DNA of 64,000 bases from Arthrobacter sp. FW306-2-2C-D06B (GCF_021789175.1 NZ_CP084560.1:3968001-4032000), one strand, 5' to 3'. Shown: positions 7,783 to 16,353, counted from the first letter of the stretch. A program made the numbers and translations. The notes: generated from the letters alone by a model not told the origin.

Positions 7783-9882
7783 ATGACACCTCCCCTTGTA
7801 AATGCACGGCTGAAATCCGCCCCGATCGCAGTTGTTGCAACGCTGTCGATGCTCCTGGCCGGGGCAGGGGTTGCCTCAGCGACGCAGCCGGTTCCAGCTA
7901 CGGTGACGCAACCCGCTGCGTCGCAGGCGCCGGCCACGGCGTCACAGGCGCCGTTGACCAATCTGTCCCACCTGAATTTCCTGCTGGATACCGTTCCCCT
8001 GCACGCCGTGGATGGCCACACGACGTACCAGATCGGTGAACATCCCGCAGCACAAGCACCGTGGACGTACGCCAACAGGAATGCCGACGGCAGCTACACG
8101 CGGGTAGGAGGAGGTTCCAAGGACGCAACCACGGGTTACTGGAGCCAGGGGGCCTTCAACGCGGACGACATCGCCCGCACCGCCGTCGTCTACTTGCGCC
8201 ACTGGCAGCAGACCGGCGACGCCTCGAGCCGCACCCGCGCGTTCGACATGCTGCGTGAGCTGACATATTTGCAGACGTCGTCCGGCCCCAATGCCGGAAA
8301 CGTGGTTTTGTGGCAGCAAGCCGATGGCACACTGACGCCCAGCGCCAAGCCTGTAGAACTTCCCGACCCCAGCGATTCAGCCGAATCGTACTGGCTTGCC
8401 CGGACCGTGTGGGCGCTGGGCGAAGGGTATGCGGCGTTCAAGTCTGCCGATCCCCAGTTTGCCGCGTTCCTGCAGTCCAGGCTGGACCTCGCCGTCGGAT
8501 CCCTGAACAAGCAGTCCCTCGCCAAGTACGGGAAGTACGACATTGCAGACGGCGCCAAGGTCCCTGCCTGGCTCATCACAGGTGGTGCGGACGCCTCGGC
8601 GGAAGCCGTGCTCGGACTCTCCGCCTACTCGAAGGCCGCACCCGACGACGGTGCTGCCGCCACCGCGCTGAGCCAGCTCACCGAAGGTGTCGCCGGGATG
8701 TCCTCGGGATCGGTTCAGCAGTGGCCCTTCGGCGCGATTCTTCCGTGGAACCAATCCCGGACACTGTGGCATGCCTGGGGCGGAATGGCCGCGGCCGCCG
8801 TCGCGAATGCGTCCCCGGTACTGCACCGGCCTGACCTGCTCACCGCCGCCGTGAAGGACTCCGCCCAATTCACTCCGCAGCTCCTCGCCGCGGGCGGACC
8901 GGACAATGCCTGGAGCCCGACCCCGGGCGAGGCACAGATAGCCTACGGCGTGGACTCACGGGTCGAAGGACTCGTGGCGACCGCCAAGGCCGCGAATGCT
9001 CCGGGCCTGCTGGACGTCGCAGCAGTCGCTGCCGGCTGGTACTTCGGTGCCAATCGCAGTGGAAAGCCCGCCTACAACCCGGCAACAGGCACAGCGATCG
9101 ACGGCATTGAAACCGACGGCCGCGTCAACCCCAACTCCGGGGCGGAATCCACCATCCACACGTTGTTGTCCATGCTTGCTCTGGACGCCAATCCGGAGCT
9201 CAGGGCCAAAGCCTTGGGAATCAGCAGCACTGTGGGGACCGACGGACTCAAGGTGGCCGAAGCCGAAACCGGGACCATCACCGGCGGCGCGGTCGTCAAG
9301 CCTGCCTCCGCGTGGACCGGCGAGGCGAACTGGTCCGGCGGCGCATACGTCGCCCTCAACAGGGGCGGCACCCTGAAGATCACGGTCCCGCCATCGGACC
9401 AGGCACGCAATGCGTACCCGATCGTGAATCAGCGACCCGAAGCCGCCGGAACGACGTCATGGACATCCGGAAGCACATTCCTCGGCAGCACGCCCAACGG
9501 TGGCGCCGGCGAGCAAGGCATCACGGCAGCTCCGGGCAAGCTCTTCCCGTTCTCCCTTGACCACGCAATACCGGCGGGCCAGGCCAGCCTGACCGCCAAG
9601 GCCGGAAGCGACGTGTCGATCGACGGCGTGCTGCTGCAGCCGCAGATCTCCTCGGTTTCCGTCTCCGGCCCCGGAGGCCAATCGACGCTGTACATCAGTG
9701 CCGCGCCGGGAAGCACCGATCGAAAGGTGGACATGCCCCAAGGGTTCCACCTGAGCCAGCAGGCATTTGACGCTTCCGGCCAGCCCGTCACACCAGGTCC
9801 AGACCAGAACGGCGCAGACCACTCCGGCCGCGTCACCGTAGCCCCGGGTGGGTTCACCTGGGTGACCCTGGTCCGCAACTAG
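7783..9882 (+). CDS. Secreted glycosidase-like protein with (alpha/alpha) barrel and a CBM35-like C-terminal region
   Basis: A 699-residue secreted protein. Residues 1-34 are a Sec signal (basic start, hydrophobic core, cleavage near VASATQ). Residues of about 60-475 show repeated helical hairpins with aromatic and acidic positions (YWSQGAFNADDIAR, SYWLARTVWALGEGYAAF, WHAWGGMAAAAV), as in six-hairpin glycosidases and lyases. From about 485, VAEAETGTITGG and a following WSGGAYVAL resemble the start of a CBM35/CBM6 beta-sandwich. An AGGAG ribosome site precedes the ATG. Lying between two intracellular GH130 genes and behind a sugar importer, it probably releases the oligosaccharide to be imported. 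I do not recognise a specific GH family, and no catalytic pair can be named. Confidence 0.75.
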   Translation: MTPPLVNARLKSAPIAVVATLSMLLAGAGVASATQPVPATVTQPAASQAPATASQAPLTNLSHLNFLLDTVPLHAVDGHTTYQIGEHPAAQAPWTYANRNADGSYTRVGGGSKDATTGYWSQGAFNADDIARTAVVYLRHWQQTGDASSRTRAFDMLRELTYLQTSSGPNAGNVVLWQQADGTLTPSAKPVELPDPSDSAESYWLARTVWALGEGYAAFKSADPQFAAFLQSRLDLAVGSLNKQSLAKYGKYDIADGAKVPAWLITGGADASAEAVLGLSAYSKAAPDDGAAATALSQLTEGVAGMSSGSVQQWPFGAILPWNQSRTLWHAWGGMAAAAVANASPVLHRPDLLTAAVKDSAQFTPQLLAAGGPDNAWSPTPGEAQIAYGVDSRVEGLVATAKAANAPGLLDVAAVAAGWYFGANRSGKPAYNPATGTAIDGIETDGRVNPNSGAESTIHTLLSMLALDANPELRAKALGISSTVGTDGLKVAEAETGTITGGAVVKPASAWTGEANWSGGAYVALNRGGTLKITVPPSDQARNAYPIVNQRPEAAGTTSWTSGSTFLGSTPNGGAGEQGITAAPGKLFPFSLDHAIPAGQASLTAKAGSDVSIDGVLLQPQISSVSVSGPGGQSTLYISAAPGSTDRKVDMPQGFHLSQQAFDASGQPVTPGPDQNGADHSGRVTVAPGGFTWVTLVRN

Positions 9883-9888
9883 TCCCCA

Positions 9889-10016
9889 CCGGCTCCCAGC
9901 CTTCACAAGCTCAGGCCGGGGCCCTCGCCGGTGTGGGCCCACCACCGGCTCCCAGCCTTCACAAGCTCAGGCCTGGGCCCTCGCCGGTGTGGGCCCACCA
10001 CCGGCTCCCAGCCTTC
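9889..10016. repeat. 56-bp tandem palindromic repeat, two full units plus a partial third
   Basis: CCGGCTCCCAGCCTTC recurs at 9889, 9945 and 10001, an exact 56-bp period. Copies one and two differ at one position (GCCGGGGCC versus GCCTGGGCC). Each full unit contains complementary ends CACCGGC and GCCGGTG and a GGGCCC palindrome. A related single element lies at 43901-43964, so this is a REP-like family. It fills the space between the secreted protein and the second GH130 gene. Confidence 0.85.
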
Positions 10017-10032
10017 GCCACAGGAAGAAACC

Positions 10033-11112
10033 ATGCAGAAAATCACCAAAGAAGCCCTCCTCCACAGCTACGAGGGAGCACTCACGTTCAGCAATCCGCT
10101 GACCGACACCATTTCCACCGATCAGTTTTCCGCCGAATACCCCGAGCACCCGGAATGGGCTGTGGGCCCGTTCCGCAAGGACGATTCCCTGACGTTCCGG
10201 CAAGTCCAGGACTGGGCCGATCCGACCGGCATCGGCTGGACCGCGGATTCAATCTTCAATCCCTCGGTCATGGAGCGCGACGGCAAGCTCTATCTTTTCT
10301 ACCGCGCATCCCCGCGGAAGGAATCGGTCTCAAGCCGTATCGGCGTCGCGGTCTACGATCCCGAAACCGGGTGGCAGGACAGCCCGTCCAATCCCGCGAT
10401 CTACCCCACCCAGGACAATGAGATCCTTGGCTGCGAAGATCCCAAGGTGTACCAGGCCAATGGACGTTACTACATGTTCTACAACGGGATCTGGACGATC
10501 GACCGGAGCGGAGAGCAGGCCGGCCAGGACCCGGATGTCTATCCCCTTGGCGATGTCGGCTGCGACATCAACGTCGCGGTGTCCGATGACCTGATCCATT
10601 GGGAAAAGCTTGGCCTGGCTGTCCCTTACGAGGTTTCGCGGTTCTGGGCCAAGGGGGCGGTCATCCCCCGAAACGCCCAAGGCGACGCCGTCAAGATCGG
10701 TGGTCACTACTTGATGTACCTGTCCGAGGGCTGCGGCGGAACCACGCATGTGGGACGGTCCACCGACATGGTGAACTGGACGTTTGAGCCGCAGGAGTAC
10801 CTAGACCTTGGGCCGCTGGGCGGCTCTTTGCACGAAGTGGCCTGCGCCATTGTCGACGACGGCGACGGCGACGGGGGCGACGGCGGCAAGCTCGTGCTCG
10901 ACTTCTTCTACGGCGACGCAGACGGCCAATTCTCCGCCGCGCAGGCGCTCTACGACGTGAGCCAGCCATTCGCCCAGAAAGCGATGCACAGGGGTGGATC
11001 ACTGGCTTGGGGCGGACTTCTCAAGTTCGGCGGAAGCTGGATGTTCGCCCAAGGCTGGGATGCCCCTTCGGGGTCGAGGGAGATGTACTTCTACCGCGCG
11101 GACCCGAGCTAG
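10033..11112 (+). CDS. GH130-like glycoside phosphorylase (second of two)
   Basis: A 359-residue cytosolic protein. The start at 10033 has AGGAAG 7 bp upstream. The propeller begins near SIFNPSVMERDGKLYLFYRA; LGCEDPKVYQANGRYYMFYNG holds the candidate catalytic Asp region of GH130. It is distinct in sequence from the 6646-7728 protein, so the two probably act on different linkages or chain lengths. A run of GDGDGDGGDGG at about residue 277 is a low-complexity loop insertion coded by repeated GGCGAC triplets. Its stop shares one base with the GTG start of the kinase gene, so the two are coupled. Confidence 0.82.
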   Translation: MQKITKEALLHSYEGALTFSNPLTDTISTDQFSAEYPEHPEWAVGPFRKDDSLTFRQVQDWADPTGIGWTADSIFNPSVMERDGKLYLFYRASPRKESVSSRIGVAVYDPETGWQDSPSNPAIYPTQDNEILGCEDPKVYQANGRYYMFYNGIWTIDRSGEQAGQDPDVYPLGDVGCDINVAVSDDLIHWEKLGLAVPYEVSRFWAKGAVIPRNAQGDAVKIGGHYLMYLSEGCGGTTHVGRSTDMVNWTFEPQEYLDLGPLGGSLHEVACAIVDDGDGDGGDGGKLVLDFFYGDADGQFSAAQALYDVSQPFAQKAMHRGGSLAWGGLLKFGGSWMFAQGWDAPSGSREMYFYRADPS

Positions 11113-11996
11113 TGGCACCAGCCAACATCGGCGCTGTCGTAGGTCTGGACATCGGAGGTTCAAAGACGCGCGGCATCAAATGGCTGAATGGCACCGCCGT
11201 CGCCGATACTTCGGGCGGCAGCGCCAATGTCCAGAACGTGAGCCGCGCCCAAGCCCGCAGCAACCTGGAGGGTGTCTTCGCCACCCTCCAGGGCGGGTCC
11301 GTTGCCCGGGTGGTGGTTGGTTCGGGAGGGATCGACACCGCCCACGACGCCCAAGCGCTGACGGAGCTGATCCAGCCATTGGCTCCCGACGCCGTCGTCT
11401 CCGTTGTCCATGACACGCGCCTTCTGCTGGCTGCCGCGGGATGCAGCACTGGAATCGCCGTGATCGCAGGCACTGGATCCGCGGCCTGGGGCACTAACGG
11501 CGGGGACGAGGCGCGTGCGGGCGGCTGGGGTTACTTGCTTGGCGACGAAGGCAGCGGATACTGGTTCGGTCGTGAAGCGGTGAGGTACAGCCTCGAACGC
11601 ATGAACAACGGGCTGCGCCCCGACGAGTTGACGAAAGCTCTTGTGAAGTCTTGCGGACTCCTCGGCCCGGAGGGTCTGATTGCCCTCTTCCATGGAGACG
11701 CAGGCCGCGAGTTTTGGGCTTCCAAATCACCGATTGTCTTCGAGTGTGCGGCCTCGGGGCATACCGCGTCCCTGGACATGATCCTCCAAGCAGGCGCCGA
11801 TCTTGCCTCGTTGGCGGCGAAATGCGCTGAGCAGCTGAACATCGAGGGACCCATTGTCCTCGGTGGTGGCCTTGGGATGAACCAGCCCCCGCTGCAGACA
11901 GCCATGCGAATAGCCCTTGCCGCTCGAGGCCTCGAAACTTTGCAGGTCCTTACCCGGGATCCCGTCTTCGGCGCATTGCAACTCGCATCCCACTGA
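11112..11996 (+). CDS. BadF/BadG-type ATPase, probable N-acetylglucosamine or related sugar kinase
   Basis: A 294-residue ASKHA-fold kinase. It shows the phosphate-1 motif VVGLDIGGSKTRG, the phosphate-2 region VIAGTGSAAWG, and GGWGYLLGDEGSGYWFGREAVR, which is characteristic of the BadF/BadG/BcrA family that includes GlcNAc kinases. The GTG start at 11112 overlaps the GH130 stop by one base. It would phosphorylate the monosaccharide left after phosphorolysis. If the sugar is GlcNAc, the locus would handle mannosyl-GlcNAc (N-glycan core) units. That is inferred from combination, since sugar specificity is not readable here. Confidence 0.8.
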   Translation: MAPANIGAVVGLDIGGSKTRGIKWLNGTAVADTSGGSANVQNVSRAQARSNLEGVFATLQGGSVARVVVGSGGIDTAHDAQALTELIQPLAPDAVVSVVHDTRLLLAAAGCSTGIAVIAGTGSAAWGTNGGDEARAGGWGYLLGDEGSGYWFGREAVRYSLERMNNGLRPDELTKALVKSCGLLGPEGLIALFHGDAGREFWASKSPIVFECAASGHTASLDMILQAGADLASLAAKCAEQLNIEGPIVLGGGLGMNQPPLQTAMRIALAARGLETLQVLTRDPVFGALQLASH

Positions 11997-12144
11997 ACAC
12001 CGCTGTGATGAGTCTCACTAGCAACAAACGCCGTTCTGGCTTGAGCAGTCCGCGCCTCGCTGTGCACTATGGAAAAGCTGTACGGCGGCTTTCGCACTGG
12101 CGCGATAGCCGGATTTCCGGATTCATGAATGGAAGCACTGAACA

Positions 12145-12357
12145 ATGACGTTTGAAACTGCCGATTCCGTAACCCTCAAGATTTGGGACCGCTCAACCAC
12201 CCACCACACGTTGGACGCGCTCGTGCACGATTTCTCGGTGCGCCACAACACCTCCAAGGCCAGCATCGCGGTCACCTGCAGCGGGCCCAACACCTTCACC
12301 GTCAGCCTCTCCGGCACCGCGGCCAAGGCCACCTCCTTCGAGGCGCACTCCTTGTAA
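12145..12357 (+). CDS. Small hypothetical protein, 70 residues
   Basis: I do not recognise a family. The frame shows the strong G/C third-position bias of a real gene (for example ACC GTC AGC CTC TCC GGC ACC GCG GCC AAG). The protein alternates polar and hydrophobic residues (SIAVTCSGPNTFTVSLSG), suggesting a small beta-rich cytosolic domain; no signal or membrane segment is present. A perfect terminator hairpin follows 27 bp after the stop. It stands alone 148 bp after the kinase gene. Confidence 0.65.
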   Translation: MTFETADSVTLKIWDRSTTHHTLDALVHDFSVRHNTSKASIAVTCSGPNTFTVSLSGTAAKATSFEAHSL

Positions 12358-12384
12358 CAGCGACCTTTCAGGCGCAAAGCGACG

Positions 12385-12414
12385 ACGACGGCGGGAGTCA
12401 CCTCCCGCCGTCGT
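12385..12414 (+). terminator. Terminator-like hairpin
   Basis: ACGACGGCGGGAG at 12385 pairs perfectly with CTCCCGCCGTCGT at 12402 around a 4-base loop. There is no long T run after it. It ends the small gene at 12145-12357. Confidence 0.7.
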
Positions 12415-12443
12415 TCGCGTGTCCGGACCAATCCGGGCAGTAA

Positions 12444-12545
12444 GTGTCACGCGAGGCAGGTTTTTAGCCGCTGCCGGCGTCCGAACTCCCGGGTTTCCGG
12501 GGTTCTCCCTGAGCCGAGGCGCCAAAAAGTTGCTCAGCGTGACAC
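12444..12545. repeat. About 100-bp imperfect palindromic element, copy A
   Basis: The element begins GTGTCACGCGAGGCAGGTTT and ends AAAGTTGCTCAGCGTGACAC, so its two ends are near-complementary. An inner pair of complementary segments surrounds CCCGGGTTTCCGGGG. Copies B (13364-13464) and C (34980-35079) share this design. This copy ends 2 bp from the stop codon of the minus-strand gene at 12548, so it could form a long terminator hairpin for that gene. Confidence 0.8.
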
Positions 12546-12547
12546 AA

Positions 12548-13321
12548 CTAGCTGCCGAACTTCAGCGGAGTCCAACCGAACGGAATCGGGCCGCGTACTT
12601 TGGCCCGGCATCTGTCGGCTTCGTCCGACCAACCCTGCCCAGAGCTTGCAACTGGAACACCACAGGCGCCGCGCGCCACGCGGAAACCCACATCCTCCAG
12701 GCCGGCATCGGGAGCACTACCCCGCCGTACCGACGCACGCACATTCCAGGCTTCGTCAGCCCAGCCACCGCCACGGAATACCCTGTAGTCTCCGTATCTG
12801 GCCGGATCCGCATAGTCCCAGCACCACTCCCAGACATTGCCGAGCATGTCATACGCACCGAACTCGTTGGGTTTTTTGAGTCCGACCTCGGCGGGTGCCC
12901 CCGCTCCATCCTTCGCCGTCCATGCAATTTCGTTGAGCGGACCATAGTGCGGCCCAACTGATCCGGCGCGGCAGGCATGCTCCCATTCCGCCTCGGTGGG
13001 CAGCCGGTAGCCGTCGGCCGCGACGTTCCATTCGACGCTCCGGCCGGTGCGGACATATGCCGGACTAAGGCCTTCCGCTTCAGATGCCGCGTTGCACCAA
13101 TCGATGGCCTCAAACCAGGTGACGCCGTGTGCTGGAGTCCGCGGGTCCGTCAGCTCGCATCCGGCGGTTGCGGCGAATTCTGCCCGCGTCACTGCTGTCC
13201 TTCCGATCTCGAAGGCAACAAGGTCCACCAGATTGGTGCGGCCGCTGCGTGCGTCGCGGAGTTCAATGTGGCCACCCGGAAGGCTGAGGAGCTGTGGCGG
13301 GTTGATGTCCATGGGATCCAA
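12548..13321 (-). CDS. Formylglycine-generating-enzyme-like (SUMF1/EgtB fold) protein lacking the catalytic cysteines
   Basis: A 257-residue cytosolic protein with a complete FGE-sulfatase domain. The markers are FEIGRTAVTRAEFA, HGVTWFEAIDWCNA, YRLPTEAEWEHACRAG, FGAYDMLGNVWEWCWD and VFRGGGWADEAWNVRASVRRG, ending VGFRVARG. In true formylglycine-generating enzymes the GGSW segment is followed by the copper-binding cysteine pair; here that stretch has no cysteine. No sulfatase gene is nearby. It is more likely a binding or non-canonical member than an active sulfatase-modifying enzyme. The gene is bracketed by copies A and B of a palindromic element. A second start at the fourth codon (Met4) is equally possible. 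Confidence 0.85.
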   Translation of the reverse strand: MDPMDINPPQLLSLPGGHIELRDARSGRTNLVDLVAFEIGRTAVTRAEFAATAGCELTDPRTPAHGVTWFEAIDWCNAASEAEGLSPAYVRTGRSVEWNVAADGYRLPTEAEWEHACRAGSVGPHYGPLNEIAWTAKDGAGAPAEVGLKKPNEFGAYDMLGNVWEWCWDYADPARYGDYRVFRGGGWADEAWNVRASVRRGSAPDAGLEDVGFRVARGACGVPVASSGQGWSDEADRCRAKVRGPIPFGWTPLKFGS

Positions 13322-13363
13322 GCCTAGTCCGCGCCGTCTTCACCGCTTCCGGGCAAGAGTGAG

Positions 13364-13464
13364 CATCACGCGAGGCAGGTTTTTGACTGCTGGCCGCGTC
13401 CGAACTCCCGGATTTCCGGGCTCCTCCCTGACCCAGGGCCCCAAAAAGTTGCTCAGTGTGACAC
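13364..13464. repeat. About 100-bp imperfect palindromic element, copy B
   Basis: It matches copy A closely along its length (ATCACGCGAGGCAGGTTTTT at the left end, AAAAAGTTGCTCAGTGTGAC at the right end, and a shared CGTCCGAACTCCCGG core). It ends 2 bp from the stop of the minus-strand gene at 13467. Copies A and B therefore lie as direct repeats on both sides of the FGE-like gene. Confidence 0.8.
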
Positions 13465-13466
13465 GG

Positions 13467-14301
13467 TTACGCCGCCGGACGGCCAATTCTCCCGCGCCCA
13501 AGTACCGCAAGAACCTCCGCAACCATGGCTTCCGCGTCATGGACCACGTCCGAGTAGTAGTAACGGAGTACCGTGTAGCCCTGAACCACGGACGAGTTGG
13601 TACGGCGATGGTCCTTCTTTACCTGCCGCCACTCCGCATGGTGCCGGCCGTCGAGTTCCACCAACAGCCAACCGTCCAGCAACAGGTCCATGTAGCCCAC
13701 GCCGTCGAGATAGAACTGCGGCTGGACGTGGATTCCGGCCCTCCGGAAGTAGGTCCGGGCCAGCGTCTCCAACATCGATTCGGCCCCGCGATCCACGCAA
13801 CGTAGAACCTCGCGTGCCTTGCCGTTCCGTTTCCCCGGCAGCCGCTCCCGCAGGAATCCCACCGTCATGTCACCCCGGGCCACAGCACACTCCACCATCA
13901 CCAAGGAGTCCTGCCAGGGCAGGCAGCGCAATGCGTGGATCAGGACATCTGCCAGGGCGGCCACTGGTCTGTGGGGATGCGCGTGCAGCAGCAAACCACC
14001 GTGATGCAGGACATCGCAGGCGCCTTGGTTGCGCCTGTGGTGCACGTGCAGCGGGCCGGACTGGTCAATGACCCACAAGCCGTAGAACGGGGCAGCACTG
14101 ACGCAGGTCCGTATTTGGCGGTTCAGGACCAGGGCCACATCGGCGACGGGTGCCGAAGCCAGCGCGTAGACCCCGCGCGCGGGTTGTTCCACGCCGCGGC
14201 GGACCGGCCTTCCTCAGCTGGCCGTCGGTGATGCCAAGGCGCGCCAGCACGGGCCTTCGCGCTACACCCCCACAGAGATTTAGCGCCTTTTCGACATCCA
14301 T
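13467..14301 (-). pseudogene. Frameshifted DUF559 / AbiEi-type-HTH protein gene
   Basis: Two overlapping frames join into one expected protein. The first, from ATG at 14301, reads MDVEKALNLCGGVARRPVLA and LGITDGQLRKA, an AbiEi-like winged-helix start. The second gives QPARGVYALASAPVADVALV and continues to a C-terminal DUF559 endonuclease-like domain (LLLDGWLLVELDGRHHAEW, then HHAEW and VLRYYYSDVV). Removing one C of the CC at 14204-14205 (plus strand) would restore RKAVRRGVEQPARGV in a single frame. So either the gene is broken by a 1-bp insertion or the base is a sequencing error. If intact it would be about 277 residues; such proteins are common, often orphan, in actinobacteria. The second frame alone has a GTG start at 14192, but this would remove the winged helix. 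Confidence 0.75.
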
Positions 14302-14367
14302 GTAGCCATCGTGCGGGGCCTCGGCCCGTCTGCGTCACCCCCGGCACGCCGTATGTGGACAGAGCCC

Positions 14368-16353
14368 CTAGACTTCAGCCACCGGCGCCGCGAACTGGGC
14401 TTCATACAGCCTTGAATAGGCCCCACCCGCAGCCAGGAGCTCCGCATGGGTGCCTTGCTCCACGATCTGCCCGGCCTCCATCACCAGGATGAGGTTGGCG
14501 TCGCGAATCGTGGAGAGGCGGTGCGCGATCACGAAGCTCGTCCGGTCAGAACGCAGGGCATTCATGGCCTTCTGCACCAGAACTTCGGTCCGGGTGTCCA
14601 CCGAGCTCGTGGCCTCGTCAAGAATCAAGACTGACGGACGGGCCAGGAACGCCCGGGCGATAGTGAGCAGCTGCATCTCACCCGCGGAAACGTTGTTGCC
14701 TTCGTCGTCGAGCACTGTGTCGTAGCCCTCGGGGAGGGAGTGTACGAAGCGATCCACGTACGTCGCTTGCGCGGCCTCCAGAATCTCGGCTTCGGTGGCG
14801 TCGGGCCGTCCGTAGGCGATGTTGTCCCGGATGGTGCCGCCGAAGAGCCACGTGTCCTGGAGCACCATGCCCATCCGCGAGCGCAGCTCGTAGCGGGACA
14901 TCGCGGCGACGTCGACGCCGTCGAGCGTTATCCGCCCGGCGTCGAGCTCGTAGAAGCGCATCATGAGGTTCACAAGAGTGGTCTTGCCCGCCCCAGTGGG
15001 CCCTACGATCGCCACGGACTGGCCAGGCTCAGCCACCAGGCTCAGGTCCTGGATCAGCGGTTTGTCGGGCGAGTAGGAGAAGGAAATGTTCTCGAACACC
15101 AAGCGCCCGCGCGTCACTTCGGGAACAACCGAGGGCTCAGGATCAGCGCTTTGCTCCTCGGTGTCGAGCAGCGCGAAGACGCGTTCCGCGGATGCCACGC
15201 CCGACTGGAGCAGATTGGCCATTGAACCGAGCTGGGCCAGGGGCTGCGTGAACTGCCGGGAGTACTGGATGAAGGCCTGGACGTCACCCAACTGCATGGC
15301 GCCAGAGGCTACCTGCAGGCCACCCACGACGGCGATCCCGACATAGACCAGGTTGCCGATGAACGTCAGTGCCGGCATGATCAAGCCGCTGATGAACTGG
15401 GCGCCGAAGCTGGCCGAGAACAACTCTGCATTTTTCTCGTGGAACCGCTCCTCCACTTCGCGCTGGCGGCCGAACACCTTCACGAGCGCATGGCCGGTGT
15501 AGGTTTCTTCGATCTGCCCGTTCAGCTCGCCGGTGTTCTTCCACTGGGCCACGAACAGCTTCTGCGAGCGCTTGGCAATCAGCACGGTGGTCACCAGCGT
15601 CAACGGCACGGTGACCAGGGTGATAAACGCCAGAATCGGCGAGAGCAGGAACATCATGAAGATGACGCCGGCCACCGTGAGGAGGGACGTGACCGCCTGG
15701 CTGATGGATTGTTGGAGGCTTTGCGAAATGTTGTCGACGTCGTTGGTTACGCGGCTGAGCAGCTCGCCCCGCTGCACCGAATCGAAATAGCGCAGCGGAA
15801 GCCGGTTGATTTTCGCTTCGATCTGCTCGCGGAGCCGGTACACCGTCCGCTGCACGACGCCGTTGAGCACGTACGCCTGAATCCAGCCGAATGCTGAGGC
15901 CAGGACATACAAGACCAGCACCCACAGCAGGATCGAGGACAACGCCCCGAAGTCGATTCCGACGCCGGGATTCAGGTCCATGCCCTTCAACATGTCCGCT
16001 TTGGCGCCCTGGCCGGAAGCGCGCAGTCCCTCGATGACCTGTTCCTTGCTCACCCCGGCGGGAAGTTGCTTGGACACGACGCCGGCGAAGATCAGGTTGG
16101 TGCCCTCACCGAGAAGCCGGGGGCCGATCACGGACAGGGTCACGCTTGCCACCGCGAGGAAGAGAACCAGGGTCAGCCACAAGCGCTCGGGCCGCAGCGT
16201 GCCCAGGAGCCGTTTGGCCGAGGGCAGGAAGTTCATGGCCTTTTCGGCCGGGATGCTCATTCCCGCGAAGGGTCCGCCGCGGCCTGGCCCCATCGGGGGA
16301 CGCTGCGGGCGGTTCGCGGTGCCTGCCGTGCCGGTGCTGGGTGCGCTGCTCAT
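14368..16353 (-). CDS. ABC exporter half-transporter, canonical-site subunit
   Basis: A 661-residue fused membrane-ATPase protein. Residues of about 45-340 hold six membrane helices of the type IV exporter fold. The ATPase domain has Walker A GPTGAGKTT at about residue 440, Walker B VLILDEATSSVD with the catalytic Glu, and an altered signature NVSAGEMQL in place of LSGGQ. The start overlaps the stop of the upstream partner by 4 bp. With that partner, which has a degenerate Walker B, it should form a heterodimeric multidrug or lipid exporter. The substrate is unknown. Confidence 0.92.
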   Translation of the reverse strand: MSSAPSTGTAGTANRPQRPPMGPGRGGPFAGMSIPAEKAMNFLPSAKRLLGTLRPERLWLTLVLFLAVASVTLSVIGPRLLGEGTNLIFAGVVSKQLPAGVSKEQVIEGLRASGQGAKADMLKGMDLNPGVGIDFGALSSILLWVLVLYVLASAFGWIQAYVLNGVVQRTVYRLREQIEAKINRLPLRYFDSVQRGELLSRVTNDVDNISQSLQQSISQAVTSLLTVAGVIFMMFLLSPILAFITLVTVPLTLVTTVLIAKRSQKLFVAQWKNTGELNGQIEETYTGHALVKVFGRQREVEERFHEKNAELFSASFGAQFISGLIMPALTFIGNLVYVGIAVVGGLQVASGAMQLGDVQAFIQYSRQFTQPLAQLGSMANLLQSGVASAERVFALLDTEEQSADPEPSVVPEVTRGRLVFENISFSYSPDKPLIQDLSLVAEPGQSVAIVGPTGAGKTTLVNLMMRFYELDAGRITLDGVDVAAMSRYELRSRMGMVLQDTWLFGGTIRDNIAYGRPDATEAEILEAAQATYVDRFVHSLPEGYDTVLDDEGNNVSAGEMQLLTIARAFLARPSVLILDEATSSVDTRTEVLVQKAMNALRSDRTSFVIAHRLSTIRDANLILVMEAGQIVEQGTHAELLAAGGAYSRLYEAQFAAPVAEV

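Noticed and set aside
9889..10016. 56-bp repeats considered as CRISPR
   Set aside because: Copies are contiguous and self-complementary, without variable spacers or cas genes nearby.
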